This document shows, one piece after another, positions 1 through 7,868 of a stretch of DNA of 36,927 nucleotides (positions are counted from its first letter, which is position 1; each line of letters begins with the position of its first letter). The DNA comes from an uncultured Puniceicoccaceae bacterium (GTDB taxonomy: Bacteria > Verrucomicrobiota > Verrucomicrobiia > Opitutales > Coraliomargaritaceae), in contig CAJWMY010000010.1 of the NCBI GenBank assembly GCA_913044165.1, positions 1-36,927 of the forward strand. Reading direction: 5' to 3'. The notes under the pieces were generated by a model that was given only the letters and a program-made list of their open reading frames with translations, was not told the origin of the DNA and did no database searches. A program made the position numbers and the translations under genes.

Positions 1-33
1 AGCGCCGATTTAACTCAAATTGCTGGCGCATGA
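1..33 (+). CDS. C-terminal end of an unidentified protein (partial)
   Basis: Frame 1 reads ten sense codons (SADLTQIAGA) and then TGA. A rho-independent terminator begins 28 bases later, which is the expected position for the end of a gene entering from the left edge. The fragment is too short to assign a family, and it lies in the part of the window that seems to be assembled from foreign pieces. Confidence 0.25.
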   Translation, partial: SADLTQIAGA

Positions 34-60
34 TAAAATCAGCTAAAACGAGGCATTGAG

Positions 61-90
61 AACCGCCCAGTTTAGCTGGACGGTTTTTTT
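61..90 (+). terminator. Rho-independent terminator
   Basis: A hairpin pairs 61-65 with 81-85 and 67-70 with 76-79, with one C/A mismatch and a five-base loop, followed directly by a run of T to base 90. It would end transcription of the gene entering from the left. The long reading frame that starts at 56 crosses this hairpin, one reason to doubt that frame's first residues. Confidence 0.75.
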
Positions 91-142
91 ATTATTTGGG
101 GAGAGGGAAAATATATTAGATGGGCAAAAAACCGAGGGAGGA

Positions 143-400
143 TGGGCTTGCCCGGTTAAAACCGGAACTTTAGTTTACATCGTAAAATGTGAAGACTTGG
201 ATTTAACTGGTAGTAATTATTATATTGAAATTTTGGGTAAAAAACGTTTCTCAATAGACCGCTTAATCTCTCCTTCTATTGAGAAGCCTGTTGAATATTT
301 TCCTCCAGATATGCCTTCTATGAAAACAATGATGCAAAAATCATCTGGTGAGGCTCTTTACTTCCAAGCTAATGTCACTTATTTAGATGAAATTCAAGAT
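143..400 (+). pseudogene. LON substrate-binding-domain-like fragment
   Basis: About 86 codons inside a 517-codon reading frame (56-1609). The stretch with GTLVYIV, then [13 protein letters not shown], resembles the pattern of LON N-terminal (substrate-binding) domains, where a Gly-Thr strand is followed by a hydrophobic strand and a G-x-x-RF-x-I motif. No AAA+ or protease part follows. Instead the frame runs into a FliF tail and then a ribonucleotide reductase tail. The assignment rests on a weak pattern only. It is most likely one piece of a chimeric joint, not an independent gene. Confidence 0.3.
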
Positions 401-445
401 TTAAATAAATATCACCTATCCTCTTTTGATCCAAGCGCAATGGTT

Positions 446-770
446 GGATTTGGGATAGAGCAAATTGCCAATATTGAGCAACTCGTAACGAATGCTATTG
501 GCATTAATCTAGAGCGCGGTGACCAATTAACTGTGGATAGTGCCGCTTTCGTGTCAGATATTGAGGGTATCTCCAAACCCTGGTACGAAATCGATTTTTT
601 CATCAATCTAGTTCAACAGGTTATGACTTTCCTTATAATGGGCGTCGTTGTTCTTGGAGTTATCCGCCCACTAATCAACAGGATTATGATACCAACAGCA
701 TCTGGGAAGCCAGGAGAAGCAATGGTAGGGTTGGATGACGATGTTGATTTAGAAGACGAAAGTGGTGACG
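446..770 (+). pseudogene. fliF: C-terminal fragment of flagellar MS-ring protein FliF
   Basis: FliF forms the inner-membrane MS ring of the flagellar basal body. In the 517-residue frame at 56-1609, residues about 131-165 ([21 protein letters not shown]) match the conserved ring-building segment of FliF, in which a helix leads into the G-x-x-x-x-RGD-x-x-x-V motif. Residues about 178-210 form the expected C-terminal transmembrane helix ending in RPLINRI, followed by an acidic tail. The N-terminal two thirds of FliF are absent, no flagellar gene is nearby, and the frame continues into nrdJ without a stop. The fragment is AT-rich, unlike the nrdJ part. I read it as a piece of another genome joined here. 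Confidence 0.6.
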
Positions 771-781
771 CGCCAATAGCC

Positions 782-1609
782 GCGACTGCACCTCAAGTGA
801 TTGAAAAAGTGGTTGAGAGGATAATCCGCGCCGAACGCGAACGCCTTCCTCATCGCCGGAAAGGCTATACCCAGAAGGCAACTGTTGGGGGTCACAAAGT
901 GTATCTTCGAACCGGTGAATATGAAGATGGTCGTATTGGCGAGGTATTTATTGATATGCACAAGGAAGGCGCAGCCTTCCGTTCATTAATGAATAATTTT
1001 GCCATCGCCGTCTCAATCGGTCTCCAGTACGGCGTACCGTTAGAAGAGTTTGTTGAGGCTTATACCTTTACCCGGTTTGAGCCACAAGGCATCGTGACTG
1101 GAAATGACGCGATCAAAATGTCAACATCGATCCTTGATTATACATTCCGCGAATTGGCAATATCCTATCTTGATCGCAGTGATCTGGGTCATGTGAATGT
1201 CGATGATCTAGATGTAACGACAACGGGTGCCGGTGATAACCAGTCAGACGTGATGAACCGTGTCACAAGTCATGGTTTTATCCGCCGCCAAGGTTTGGTT
1301 GTCTATTCCAATGATGGTGGCGCAGCAGTTGCCGCTACTGGCGGAAGTGATAATGTAGAAACCTTGCGCGCAACCGATAAAGAGGGAAGTACAATTGCCG
1401 AAATCGGTCTTGCCAGCGACACCGCCGGTGAGGTCGCCAGCGGCGCAAATACCCTGAAAAGCAGTCCAAAAGCAGCCGACCTTGTACAGCAGGCCCGTAT
1501 GCAGGGCTACGAAGGTGAGGCCTGCCCGGAATGTCAGAATTTCACACTTGTCCGCAATGGTACCTGTTTGAAATGCAACACGTGTGGGTCAACCACAGGG
1601 TGCAGTTAA
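782..1609 (+). pseudogene. nrdJ: C-terminal third of B12-dependent ribonucleotide reductase NrdJ (5' part missing)
   Basis: Class II ribonucleotide reductase reduces ribonucleotides to deoxyribonucleotides with adenosylcobalamin. Residues about 243-517 of the frame show the family's C-terminal region: [61 protein letters not shown], and a cysteine-rich tail with CPEC, CLKCNTC and CGSTTGCS. This tail carries the shuttle cysteines. The catalytic ten-stranded barrel, about two thirds of the enzyme, is missing, and the FliF tail is fused in its place. Sequence style and higher GC suggest an alphaproteobacterial source, which is an inference. A strong terminator follows the stop codon. It cannot be functional as it stands. 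Confidence 0.85.
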
Positions 1610-1638
1610 ACTCTCCCTGCAGCGCAATCTGCAGACCT

Positions 1639-1667
1639 GGCCCCACGCAGTTTCGTGGGGCCTTTTT
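1639..1667 (+). terminator. Rho-independent terminator after nrdJ fragment
   Basis: A perfect nine-base stem (GGCCCCACG, 1639-1647, with CGTGGGGCC, 1654-1662) with a six-base loop, followed by five T. It lies 30 bases after the nrdJ stop codon and fits as that gene's natural terminator, so this stretch is probably contiguous source sequence. Confidence 0.9.
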
Positions 1668-1816
1668 ATTTCCAAAAATACAATATTTATCAATCGATCT
1701 GACTTGCCATTGCAGAATGATTATGCCAGCTTCGCAAAAGAGATTTCGTTAGTAGGTCGGCGCGGCCACCGCGACAAGAAACGCCGCTCAACCGTATGTT
1801 CAAGAGGAGTGAGACC

Positions 1817-2083
1817 ATGACAAGCAAGGTAGAACAAAGGCTGCGAGAAAACGGCGTTACAATTCCCGATGCCCCCAGCCCGGCTGCAAATTATCTGCCT
1901 TTCACCCGCACCGGAAATCTTGTTTTTGTTTCGGGTCAAGTTCCTTTTGTTAGTGGTAAACTGGAAGTTACCGGAACAGTTGGTAAAAATGCCAGTGTTG
2001 AAGATGCGCAAGGCCAGGCAAAAATATGTGCGATCAACCTGTTGGCACAATTGAAAGTTGCTTGTGGCGGCGATCTGGGCCAG
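1817..2083 (+). pseudogene. ridA: RidA (YjgF/UK114) family protein, N-terminal part, truncated
   Basis: RidA proteins hydrolyse reactive enamine/imine intermediates of amino-acid metabolism. The start at ATG 1817 has a good GAGGAG ribosome-binding site at 1804-1809. About 89 residues match the larger RidA type: NYLPFTRTGNLVFVSGQVP, a G-x-VG segment, then INLLAQLKVACGGDL. After codon 86-89 the sequence departs from the family (it should continue with the V-x-R-x-x-x-FV core and a C-terminal P-x-x-x-x-E motif) and becomes the reverse complement of a MerR gene. The frame stays open to 2236, but the last 50 residues are antisense MerR. The conserved C-terminal trimer and active-site part is lost. 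Confidence 0.8.
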
Positions 2084-2299
2084 GGTGACCCCGTCGTCAG
2101 CCAGCCGACGGATCTCGGCCAGCCGGGCCACATGCTCCTCGCAGTAGGCGGCCCGACGGCCCTTCCGGACCGGAGCCGGGATCAGTCCGAGGCGTTGGTA
2201 GTAGCGAACGGTGTCTATGCCGAGGCCGGCTGCTAGGGCCACCTGGTCGACGGTCAACTCGGCGTTGTCGCTCTTGGTCAGGGCATTGGCGAAGGCCAT
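2066..2299 (-). pseudogene. MerR-family regulator, N-terminal DNA-binding part, truncated
   Basis: Read on the minus strand from ATG 2299, residues 14-78 form a MerR winged helix-turn-helix: LTVDQVALAAGLGIDTVRYY, then RLGLIPAP, an RxY segment, and RLAEIRRLADDGVTLAQI. The coiled-coil and effector domain that should follow are absent because the frame enters antisense RidA. GC is much higher than in the rest of the window and the style is actinobacterial, which is an inference. The frame stays open to 1721, but only the first 78 or so residues are regulator. Confidence 0.75.
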
Positions 2300-2358
2300 G
2301 TTTGAACTCTACGAGTATTTACTCTCAGTGTCGATGCTCACACTCTCGTGGGTTCGTC

Positions 2359-2399
2359 GGAGTCGAACCGGCGTATCTCTTGTTTTCATAAGGGGCATC
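2359..2399 (-). pseudogene. Diverged copy of the tmRNA 3' end
   Basis: These 41 bases match 4097-4137, the T-arm and helix-2 strand of the intact tmRNA, at 38 positions and in the same orientation. One substitution breaks a T-stem pair, and the acceptor end (CACCTCC plus ACCA in the intact gene) is not conserved. No 5' tmRNA half is nearby. It is either a remnant attachment site left by integration at ssrA or part of the chimeric left end. Confidence 0.6.
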
Positions 2400-2470
2400 G
2401 TTCTGTATCTTAGTCATAGAGCGGATCTTAATTTATACCCGCCCTACCCGGCAATTAAATTTCGGGATTT

Positions 2471-2491
2471 TCTGACAATAATCTGACAATA
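2471..2491. repeat. Tandem TCTGACAATA doublet, 11-base period
   Basis: TCTGACAATA occurs at 2471-2480 and again at 2482-2491. It lies about 85 bases before the CobW-like gene. The spacing resembles two turns of a direct-repeat operator, but no regulator can be named from the sequence. Confidence 0.45.
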
Positions 2492-2575
2492 TTTAAATAT
2501 ATATGTTAGGTGCATTGACAAGTTTGCTAAAGTTAAAACTTAGGCGACTATAAATTGTTTAATTTTTATATTTTT

Positions 2576-3781
2576 ATGCAAACAAAACATTATAAACTAC
2601 CAGTTACAGTTTTATCAGGCTTCTTAGGAGCAGGAAAAACGACCGTACTTAATCATATACTTAATAATCGCGATGGACTTAGGGTCGCAGTCATTGTCAA
2701 TGATATGAGTGAGGTAAATATAGATGCCCGATTAATTGCGGACGGAGGGGCTAAGCTAAGTCGTACCGAAGAACAGCTAGTAGAAATGAGCAATGGCTGC
2801 ATTTGCTGCACATTACGGGATGATCTATTAGATGAGGTTCGACGGCTATCTAATGAGGGGCGCTTCGACTATCTGCTTATTGAGTCTACTGGAGTTTCTG
2901 AGCCTATGCCAGTAGCTGAAACCTTCTTTTTTAGAGATGAGCAGGGATTCAGCTTAGAGGATGTTTCTTCTTTAGATACAATGGTGACAGTAGTTGATGC
3001 GACTAATTTCGAAAAAGATTTTAACTCTGAGGATAAGCTTACAGACCGTGGCCAGCAAGTTGGCACAGATGACGTACGCAGTATAGTCGATTTATTAGTA
3101 GATCAAATTGAATTCGCTGATGTTATCTTGCTTAATAAAGTAGATACCGTTGATGTTGATACTAAATCGAGAATAATTGCTTCGATTAAGGCAATTAATT
3201 CGCAGGCTGAATTAATTGAATCAACTCACGGTCAAATTGACCCAAGATCCATATTGAATACTAAACGCTTTAATATTGATTCTGCAGAACAGATGCCTGA
3301 CTGGTTAAAAGTTATAGAAAAGGAACCGATTCCTGAAACTGAGGAATACGGAATAAATCATTTTGTTTATCGTGCACGCCGACCATTCCACCCGGTACGA
3401 TGGAATGAGTGGATGAATCAAAAATGGCCAGGAGTAATTAGATCAAAGGGCTTCTTTTGGCTGGCTACGAGAATGCAGTATGTCGGTGTTTGGTCTAAAT
3501 CAGGTAGGCAAAATAAATTTGAGATGGCTGGCAAATGGTTTGCAACAGTCAATCGAGAGAATTGGCCAGATGACAAAGCAGAGATTGCCTCTGTTCTTGA
3601 AAATTGGCAGGAACCCTTTGGTGATCGTAGGCAAGAAATAGTCATTATAGGTTATGCAAAACATATGGATGAACCCTTTCTTCGGGCTTGCTTTGATTCT
3701 TGCTTACTTACTGATGAGGAAATGCTACTTGGAGAGAATAATTGGAGAAAGTTTAAAGATCCAATCCCTAAATACGAATAA
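2576..3781 (+). CDS. COG0523/CobW-family GTPase metallochaperone
   Basis: G3E-family GTPases of this group insert or traffic metal ions (zinc chaperones ZigA/YeiR/YciC, cobalamin CobW). I take ATG 2576; an upstream in-frame ATG at 2555 would add seven hydrophobic residues. The protein is then 401 residues. The P-loop GFLGAGKT is at 15-22, the metal-binding CxCC (C-I-C-C) at 75-78, an ESTG switch segment about 30 residues later, and a guanine-specificity NKVD near 185. The C-terminal CobW_C domain follows ([29 protein letters not shown]). The insertion and the long tail match the ZigA-like branch best, so zinc is the likeliest metal, by inference. No convincing Zur palindrome is visible upstream. 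It lies alone with a 71-residue ORF between the ssrA fragment and ssrA. Confidence 0.88.
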   Translation: MQTKHYKLPVTVLSGFLGAGKTTVLNHILNNRDGLRVAVIVNDMSEVNIDARLIADGGAKLSRTEEQLVEMSNGCICCTLRDDLLDEVRRLSNEGRFDYLLIESTGVSEPMPVAETFFFRDEQGFSLEDVSSLDTMVTVVDATNFEKDFNSEDKLTDRGQQVGTDDVRSIVDLLVDQIEFADVILLNKVDTVDVDTKSRIIASIKAINSQAELIESTHGQIDPRSILNTKRFNIDSAEQMPDWLKVIEKEPIPETEEYGINHFVYRARRPFHPVRWNEWMNQKWPGVIRSKGFFWLATRMQYVGVWSKSGRQNKFEMAGKWFATVNRENWPDDKAEIASVLENWQEPFGDRRQEIVIIGYAKHMDEPFLRACFDSCLLTDEEMLLGENNWRKFKDPIPKYE

Positions 3782-3799
3782 AATGGGAATTCAGTAAAT

Positions 3800-4015
3800 A
3801 TGAAAATAGAAATAGAAATCAATGAGGTCGGAATAGCTTTTAGCGATTTAGATACAAATGGATATTCTACCAACTATAAATTTTTCTTTTTTGGTTCGAT
3901 CAATTGGGATGATGCACCAATAAGTATCGAAGAAATCATGAATGAGGGGGCTAGCCAAATTGAGCTTAAATCTTTGAGGGATTGGTGTTTAAAACAGAAA
4001 ACTAAAAAGGATTAG
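3800..4015 (+). CDS. Small hypothetical protein
   Basis: 71 residues from ATG 3800, starting 18 bases after the CobW-like gene on the same strand, so probably cotranscribed. The sequence is acidic (many E and D) with a few aromatic residues (FFFF, WDDAP) and a basic end (KQKTKKD). There is no signal peptide or membrane helix. I do not recognise a family. Its only clue is the neighbour, a metal-trafficking GTPase. Confidence 0.5.
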   Translation: MKIEIEINEVGIAFSDLDTNGYSTNYKFFFFGSINWDDAPISIEEIMNEGASQIELKSLRDWCLKQKTKKD

Positions 4016-4042
4016 TCGGTCCAATAACAATCTGAAAATAGT

Positions 4043-4078
4043 GCCTTAAGCGGCCTACAAACCGCATAATTTAAGGGC
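4043..4078 (-). terminator. Hairpin downstream of ssrA, possible terminator
   Basis: 4043-4049 (GCCTTAA) pairs with 4071-4078 with one bulged G, and 4050-4053 pairs with 4062-4065. It starts five bases after the tmRNA 3' end. Read in the tmRNA direction the stem is followed by ACTATTTT, a poor U-tract, so it may act as a terminator or only as a processing barrier. Confidence 0.45.
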
Positions 4079-4080
4079 AA

Positions 4081-4428
<348 letters not shown>

Positions 4429-4644
4429 AAATTATAAATAATGCAATAAAGAAATTTGAATAGCATAATAGAAAAACCACTTAAAAATGTTATAAAAATG
4501 AATTTCAAGGAACAGCAAAAATATAGAGTGTTAGATTTTGTTAAAGAATACAATCTTCAAAATTTAATATGCACCCTTACACTTTTAGTAATTAACCGCT
4601 TGAATTTTAATTAAATATCCCCTTATCTAAATTTCTAAAACGCA

Positions 4645-5604
4645 ATGAGTGATGCCATCAGTTGGAAAAAGCAAAATTTAATCAGTATTGAACACCTTTC
4701 TGTAACTGAAATAAATACTATTTTTTCACTCGCAAGAGCTTATAAAAAAGCCACTGATTCTGGCCAATCAAAATTTAATGCTCTTGAAGGCAAAACCGTA
4801 GTTAATCTTTTTCTTGAACCGAGTACACGTACGCGCCTAGCTTTCGAAATTGCTAGTAAACGTCTATCTGCAGATAGTATTACTATCAGTGGAGTCGCAA
4901 GCAGTTTGAGCAAGGGTGAGTCGCTGAAAGATACCGCACATAACATTGTAGCTCTCGGCGCAGATATTATAATCATGCGTCACTCTTCATCTGGCTCCTC
5001 CGAATATCTTTCCCGAACCATTAAAACGCCTATTATTAATGCTGGTGATGGATCACACGCCCATCCGACACAAGCCTTGCTCGATGCTTTCACATTAATG
5101 GAACGTTTAGGAGATGTAAAAAAGAAAAAAGTCACTATTCTTGGGGATATTCTTTTCAGTCGAGTAGCTCGTTCTAATATTCATTGTCTACAAAAGTTAG
5201 GCGCACATGTAACACTAGCTGGTCCTAATACTTTAGTCCCTAAAGCATTTGAAGCGATGGGGGTAAGAGTCTCCCATAATTTAAAAGAAGCACTGGAAGA
5301 TGCTGATGCCATCATGCTTCTAAGAATTCAACACGAAAGACAAACATCCACTCATTTTCCTTCTATCAGTGAATACAAAACAAGCTTCGGACTAAATGAA
5401 AGGAGGGCGCACTGGATTAAGCCTAACGCAATCATAATGCATCCAGGGCCCATAAATCGGGGCGTGGAAATTGATTCGAAGTTAGCAGATTCAGCAAATT
5501 CTGTAATTTTAGAACAAGTAAAAAACGGAGTCTTTGTTCGTATGGCAATTCTCCATCTTTGTCATAGTGCCTACAATAAATGTAAAATCAAACTTCCAAA
5601 ATAA
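4645..5604 (+). CDS. pyrB: Aspartate carbamoyltransferase catalytic subunit
   Basis: Joins carbamoyl phosphate and aspartate to carbamoyl-aspartate, the committed step of pyrimidine synthesis, in the cytoplasm. 319 residues, normal for the catalytic chain. The carbamoyl-phosphate loop STRTR is at 60-64 (FLEPSTRTRLAFE), followed by a second substrate loop (SLSKGESL), HPTQALLD, and the C-terminal HPGPINRGVEI. The ATG at 4645 follows about 215 bases of AT-rich intergenic DNA shared with the ssrA promoter. pyrC begins 13 bases after the stop, so the two are an operon. No regulatory-chain gene (pyrI) is seen. Confidence 0.97.
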   Translation: MSDAISWKKQNLISIEHLSVTEINTIFSLARAYKKATDSGQSKFNALEGKTVVNLFLEPSTRTRLAFEIASKRLSADSITISGVASSLSKGESLKDTAHNIVALGADIIIMRHSSSGSSEYLSRTIKTPIINAGDGSHAHPTQALLDAFTLMERLGDVKKKKVTILGDILFSRVARSNIHCLQKLGAHVTLAGPNTLVPKAFEAMGVRVSHNLKEALEDADAIMLLRIQHERQTSTHFPSISEYKTSFGLNERRAHWIKPNAIIMHPGPINRGVEIDSKLADSANSVILEQVKNGVFVRMAILHLCHSAYNKCKIKLPK

Positions 5605-5617
5605 TATAATATAAAGA

Positions 5618-6904
5618 ATGAATCAATATTTATGGATACAAAATGGATTAGTTATTGATCCTGACAACAATCGAGAAGCAGTCGGTGAAATATTCGCGAA
5701 AGATGGCCTTATTGTTAAGGATTTGACTGATGAGGAAAAAGACAAAGCTACTATTTATGATGCAAAAAATTTAGTCGTGGCACCTGGGCTCGTTGACATC
5801 CATGTACATTTCAGGGAACCGGGGCAGACGCACAAAGAAGATATAGCAAGTGGTTCTAGAGCAGCTGCGGCAGGAGGCTTTACTTCTGTTGTTTGTATGC
5901 CCAACACTAATCCAGTTTGTGATTCAGTTGGTACATTGGAACGCATCAAAGCAAGTATAGAAAAAGAGTCTGTTATCCATATTTATACAACTGGCTGTTT
6001 AACAATAGGAATGAAAGGCGAACAACTATGCCCTACAGGCCAACTCAAAGGTGCTGGAGTAGTAGCATTAACCGATGATGGTCTCTGTGTCCAAAATAAC
6101 GAAATAATGCGGAGAGCTGTCGAATATGCGACCCTTCACAAACTACCTATAATGGATCACTGCCAAGATGTAAGTCTGACCAAAGATGCGGTTATGAATG
6201 AAGGTGAGGTTTCCTTAAAACTGGGTCTCAAAGGTTGGCCTAGAGCTGCCGAAGATATAATTGTCGCTCGAAATATAATTTTATCTGAACTAACAGGAGC
6301 CCATATCCATATGCAACATGTTAGTTCTTACCATTCAGTTGAACTACTTCGTAATGCCAAGGCTCGAGGTATTCCTGTTACCGGTGAAGCTAGTCCCCAC
6401 CATATAGAGTTTACTGATGAATGCATAGGAGATTATAATACTCTATTTAAAATGAATCCACCTTTAAGAACGAACAAAGATCGGTTGGCTTTGATTGAAG
6501 GCTTAAAGGATGGCACAATAGATTGTATCGCAACAGATCATGCACCCCACTCCAATACAGAAAAAGACTGTGAATTTGATAAAGCACCCTTTGGCATTAT
6601 AGGCCTAGAAAATGCCTTAGCCAGTACTCTTGGAACCCTCTTCCACAACAAAGAGCTTTCATTAAAGGAGGTGATTGCTTTAATGACTCACAAAGGAGCA
6701 GAAATTTGCAATTTGCCAGCAGGTAATTTATCTATAGGTGCTCGCGCTGATATCTGCATCTTCGACCCAAATAAAAAATGGATCGTTAATGGCGATGATT
6801 TTAAAAGCAAGTCGAGAAATTGCCCTTGGATTGGCCGAACACTTAGAGGGCAAGTTAAGGCTACATATGTAGAAGGTAAAGAAGTCTATCGCTTACGTGT
6901 CTAA
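5618..6904 (+). CDS. pyrC: Dihydroorotase, type I
   Basis: Cyclises carbamoyl-aspartate to dihydroorotate, the step directly after PyrB. 428 residues fits the longer class I family. Zinc-binding HVH (H62, H64) lies in DIHVHFREPGQTHKEDI, followed by AAAAGGFTS, then a GEASPHH segment and ATDHAPH, which supply the remaining metal ligands and the catalytic aspartate. It starts 13 bases after pyrB, and the protease gene follows after 3 bases, so all three are probably one transcript. In some bacteria this family is a non-catalytic partner of PyrB, but the metal ligands here are intact, which favours an active enzyme. Confidence 0.96.
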   Translation: MNQYLWIQNGLVIDPDNNREAVGEIFAKDGLIVKDLTDEEKDKATIYDAKNLVVAPGLVDIHVHFREPGQTHKEDIASGSRAAAAGGFTSVVCMPNTNPVCDSVGTLERIKASIEKESVIHIYTTGCLTIGMKGEQLCPTGQLKGAGVVALTDDGLCVQNNEIMRRAVEYATLHKLPIMDHCQDVSLTKDAVMNEGEVSLKLGLKGWPRAAEDIIVARNIILSELTGAHIHMQHVSSYHSVELLRNAKARGIPVTGEASPHHIEFTDECIGDYNTLFKMNPPLRTNKDRLALIEGLKDGTIDCIATDHAPHSNTEKDCEFDKAPFGIIGLENALASTLGTLFHNKELSLKEVIALMTHKGAEICNLPAGNLSIGARADICIFDPNKKWIVNGDDFKSKSRNCPWIGRTLRGQVKATYVEGKEVYRLRV

Positions 6905-6907
6905 ACT

Positions 6908-7801
6908 ATGACAGGAATTAGCTCTAATATTGTATTGGGACTCATGCCTATTCTTTTTTTAGGAATAATTACTGGCTCAATTATTTTATGGTTAGATAAG
7001 AAAAAACAAAACCCTCTTAATATAGGAGAGAAGATTTCTTCACTACCTAGTTGGGAAATACCTTGGATTGATGTATTCCTTTTTCTTTTTTCCGCCTACT
7101 TATTTGTACTACTTTCCAATTCTACTATTGGCTTATTTATAAATCAATCAGAGGGGGAATCTATCACTCATCTCACACCTAAAATCGCTGTGCTTTCAAT
7201 TTGTGCACTTCATATACCCCTTGGGATAAACTTCTTTCTATTTCAAAATCTTTTCTTTAAAAAACGCGCATTAATACTCAACCAAAACAAAACAGAAATC
7301 CGTTCAGATATTATAAAATCTGGTTTTTATTTCATTCAATTACTGCCTTTAATTTGGATCATTTCTATTCTTTGGAATATATTACTAAGCTTCCTACAAA
7401 AGCTATCATTAATTGATGAATTCCCTGCCCAAGCCCTAGTTGAACTACTTACAAAAGACATAAGTTTATTTTATTTTGCACTATTGGCTTTTTGTGGAAT
7501 CGTTATTGCTCCAGTTATTGAAGAAATTTTATTCCGTGGATGCATTTATCGCTTCCTTAAAGGGAAAATACCACTTATTAGAGCCCAGTTATTAAGCGCA
7601 TCATTGTTCGCACTTTTACACGCAAATCTCCACTCATTTCTTCCTCTGGTTTTTATTGGTTTTATTCTAGCTCGCATTTATGAATCTAGTGGAAATATTA
7701 AACAATCAATAATATTTCATGGATTCTTCAATGCAACTAGTTTTACTTTTATAGCCCTATATAAATTTGCAGATATACCAATCCCAATATTTTTTCCATA
7801 A
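6908..7801 (+). CDS. CPBP-family intramembrane metalloprotease
   Basis: Membrane protein of 297 residues with about seven hydrophobic helices. The family signature is present: EEILFRG (E205, E206, R210), then FALLHAN with H238, and a last conserved HGFFNAT segment (H271, N275). These residues form the glutamate/histidine active site of CAAX-protease and bacteriocin-processing (Abi) proteins. Substrates are unknown for most bacterial members. It lies three bases after pyrC, so it is cotranscribed with pyrimidine genes, probably without a functional link. Confidence 0.88.
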   Translation: MTGISSNIVLGLMPILFLGIITGSIILWLDKKKQNPLNIGEKISSLPSWEIPWIDVFLFLFSAYLFVLLSNSTIGLFINQSEGESITHLTPKIAVLSICALHIPLGINFFLFQNLFFKKRALILNQNKTEIRSDIIKSGFYFIQLLPLIWIISILWNILLSFLQKLSLIDEFPAQALVELLTKDISLFYFALLAFCGIVIAPVIEEILFRGCIYRFLKGKIPLIRAQLLSASLFALLHANLHSFLPLVFIGFILARIYESSGNIKQSIIFHGFFNATSFTFIALYKFADIPIPIFFP

Positions 7802-7807
7802 GCATTG

Positions 7808-7824
7808 TTGACAATAGGTTGACA
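7808..7824. repeat. TTGACA doublet, 11-base period
   Basis: TTGACA occurs at 7808-7813 and 7819-7824 in the short gap before the foldase gene. Either copy could be a -35 element, but no good -10 box lies 16-18 bases further. The same geometry occurs at 2471-2491. Confidence 0.4.
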
Positions 7825-7868
7825 GATTGGAGCCCTAAACTAAAAAGGTTCTCTTTACTAAATTTATT

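Noticed and set aside
1721-2299. A full 192-residue MerR regulator
   Set aside because: Only the first 78 or so residues match MerR; the remainder is antisense RidA sequence that happens to stay open.
1610-2360. A possible integron, phage or gene-transfer-agent cargo region at the left end
   Set aside because: No integrase, attachment-site array, capsid or tail gene is visible. The pieces are cut mid-gene and joined at short shared sequences, which fits an amplification or assembly artefact better.
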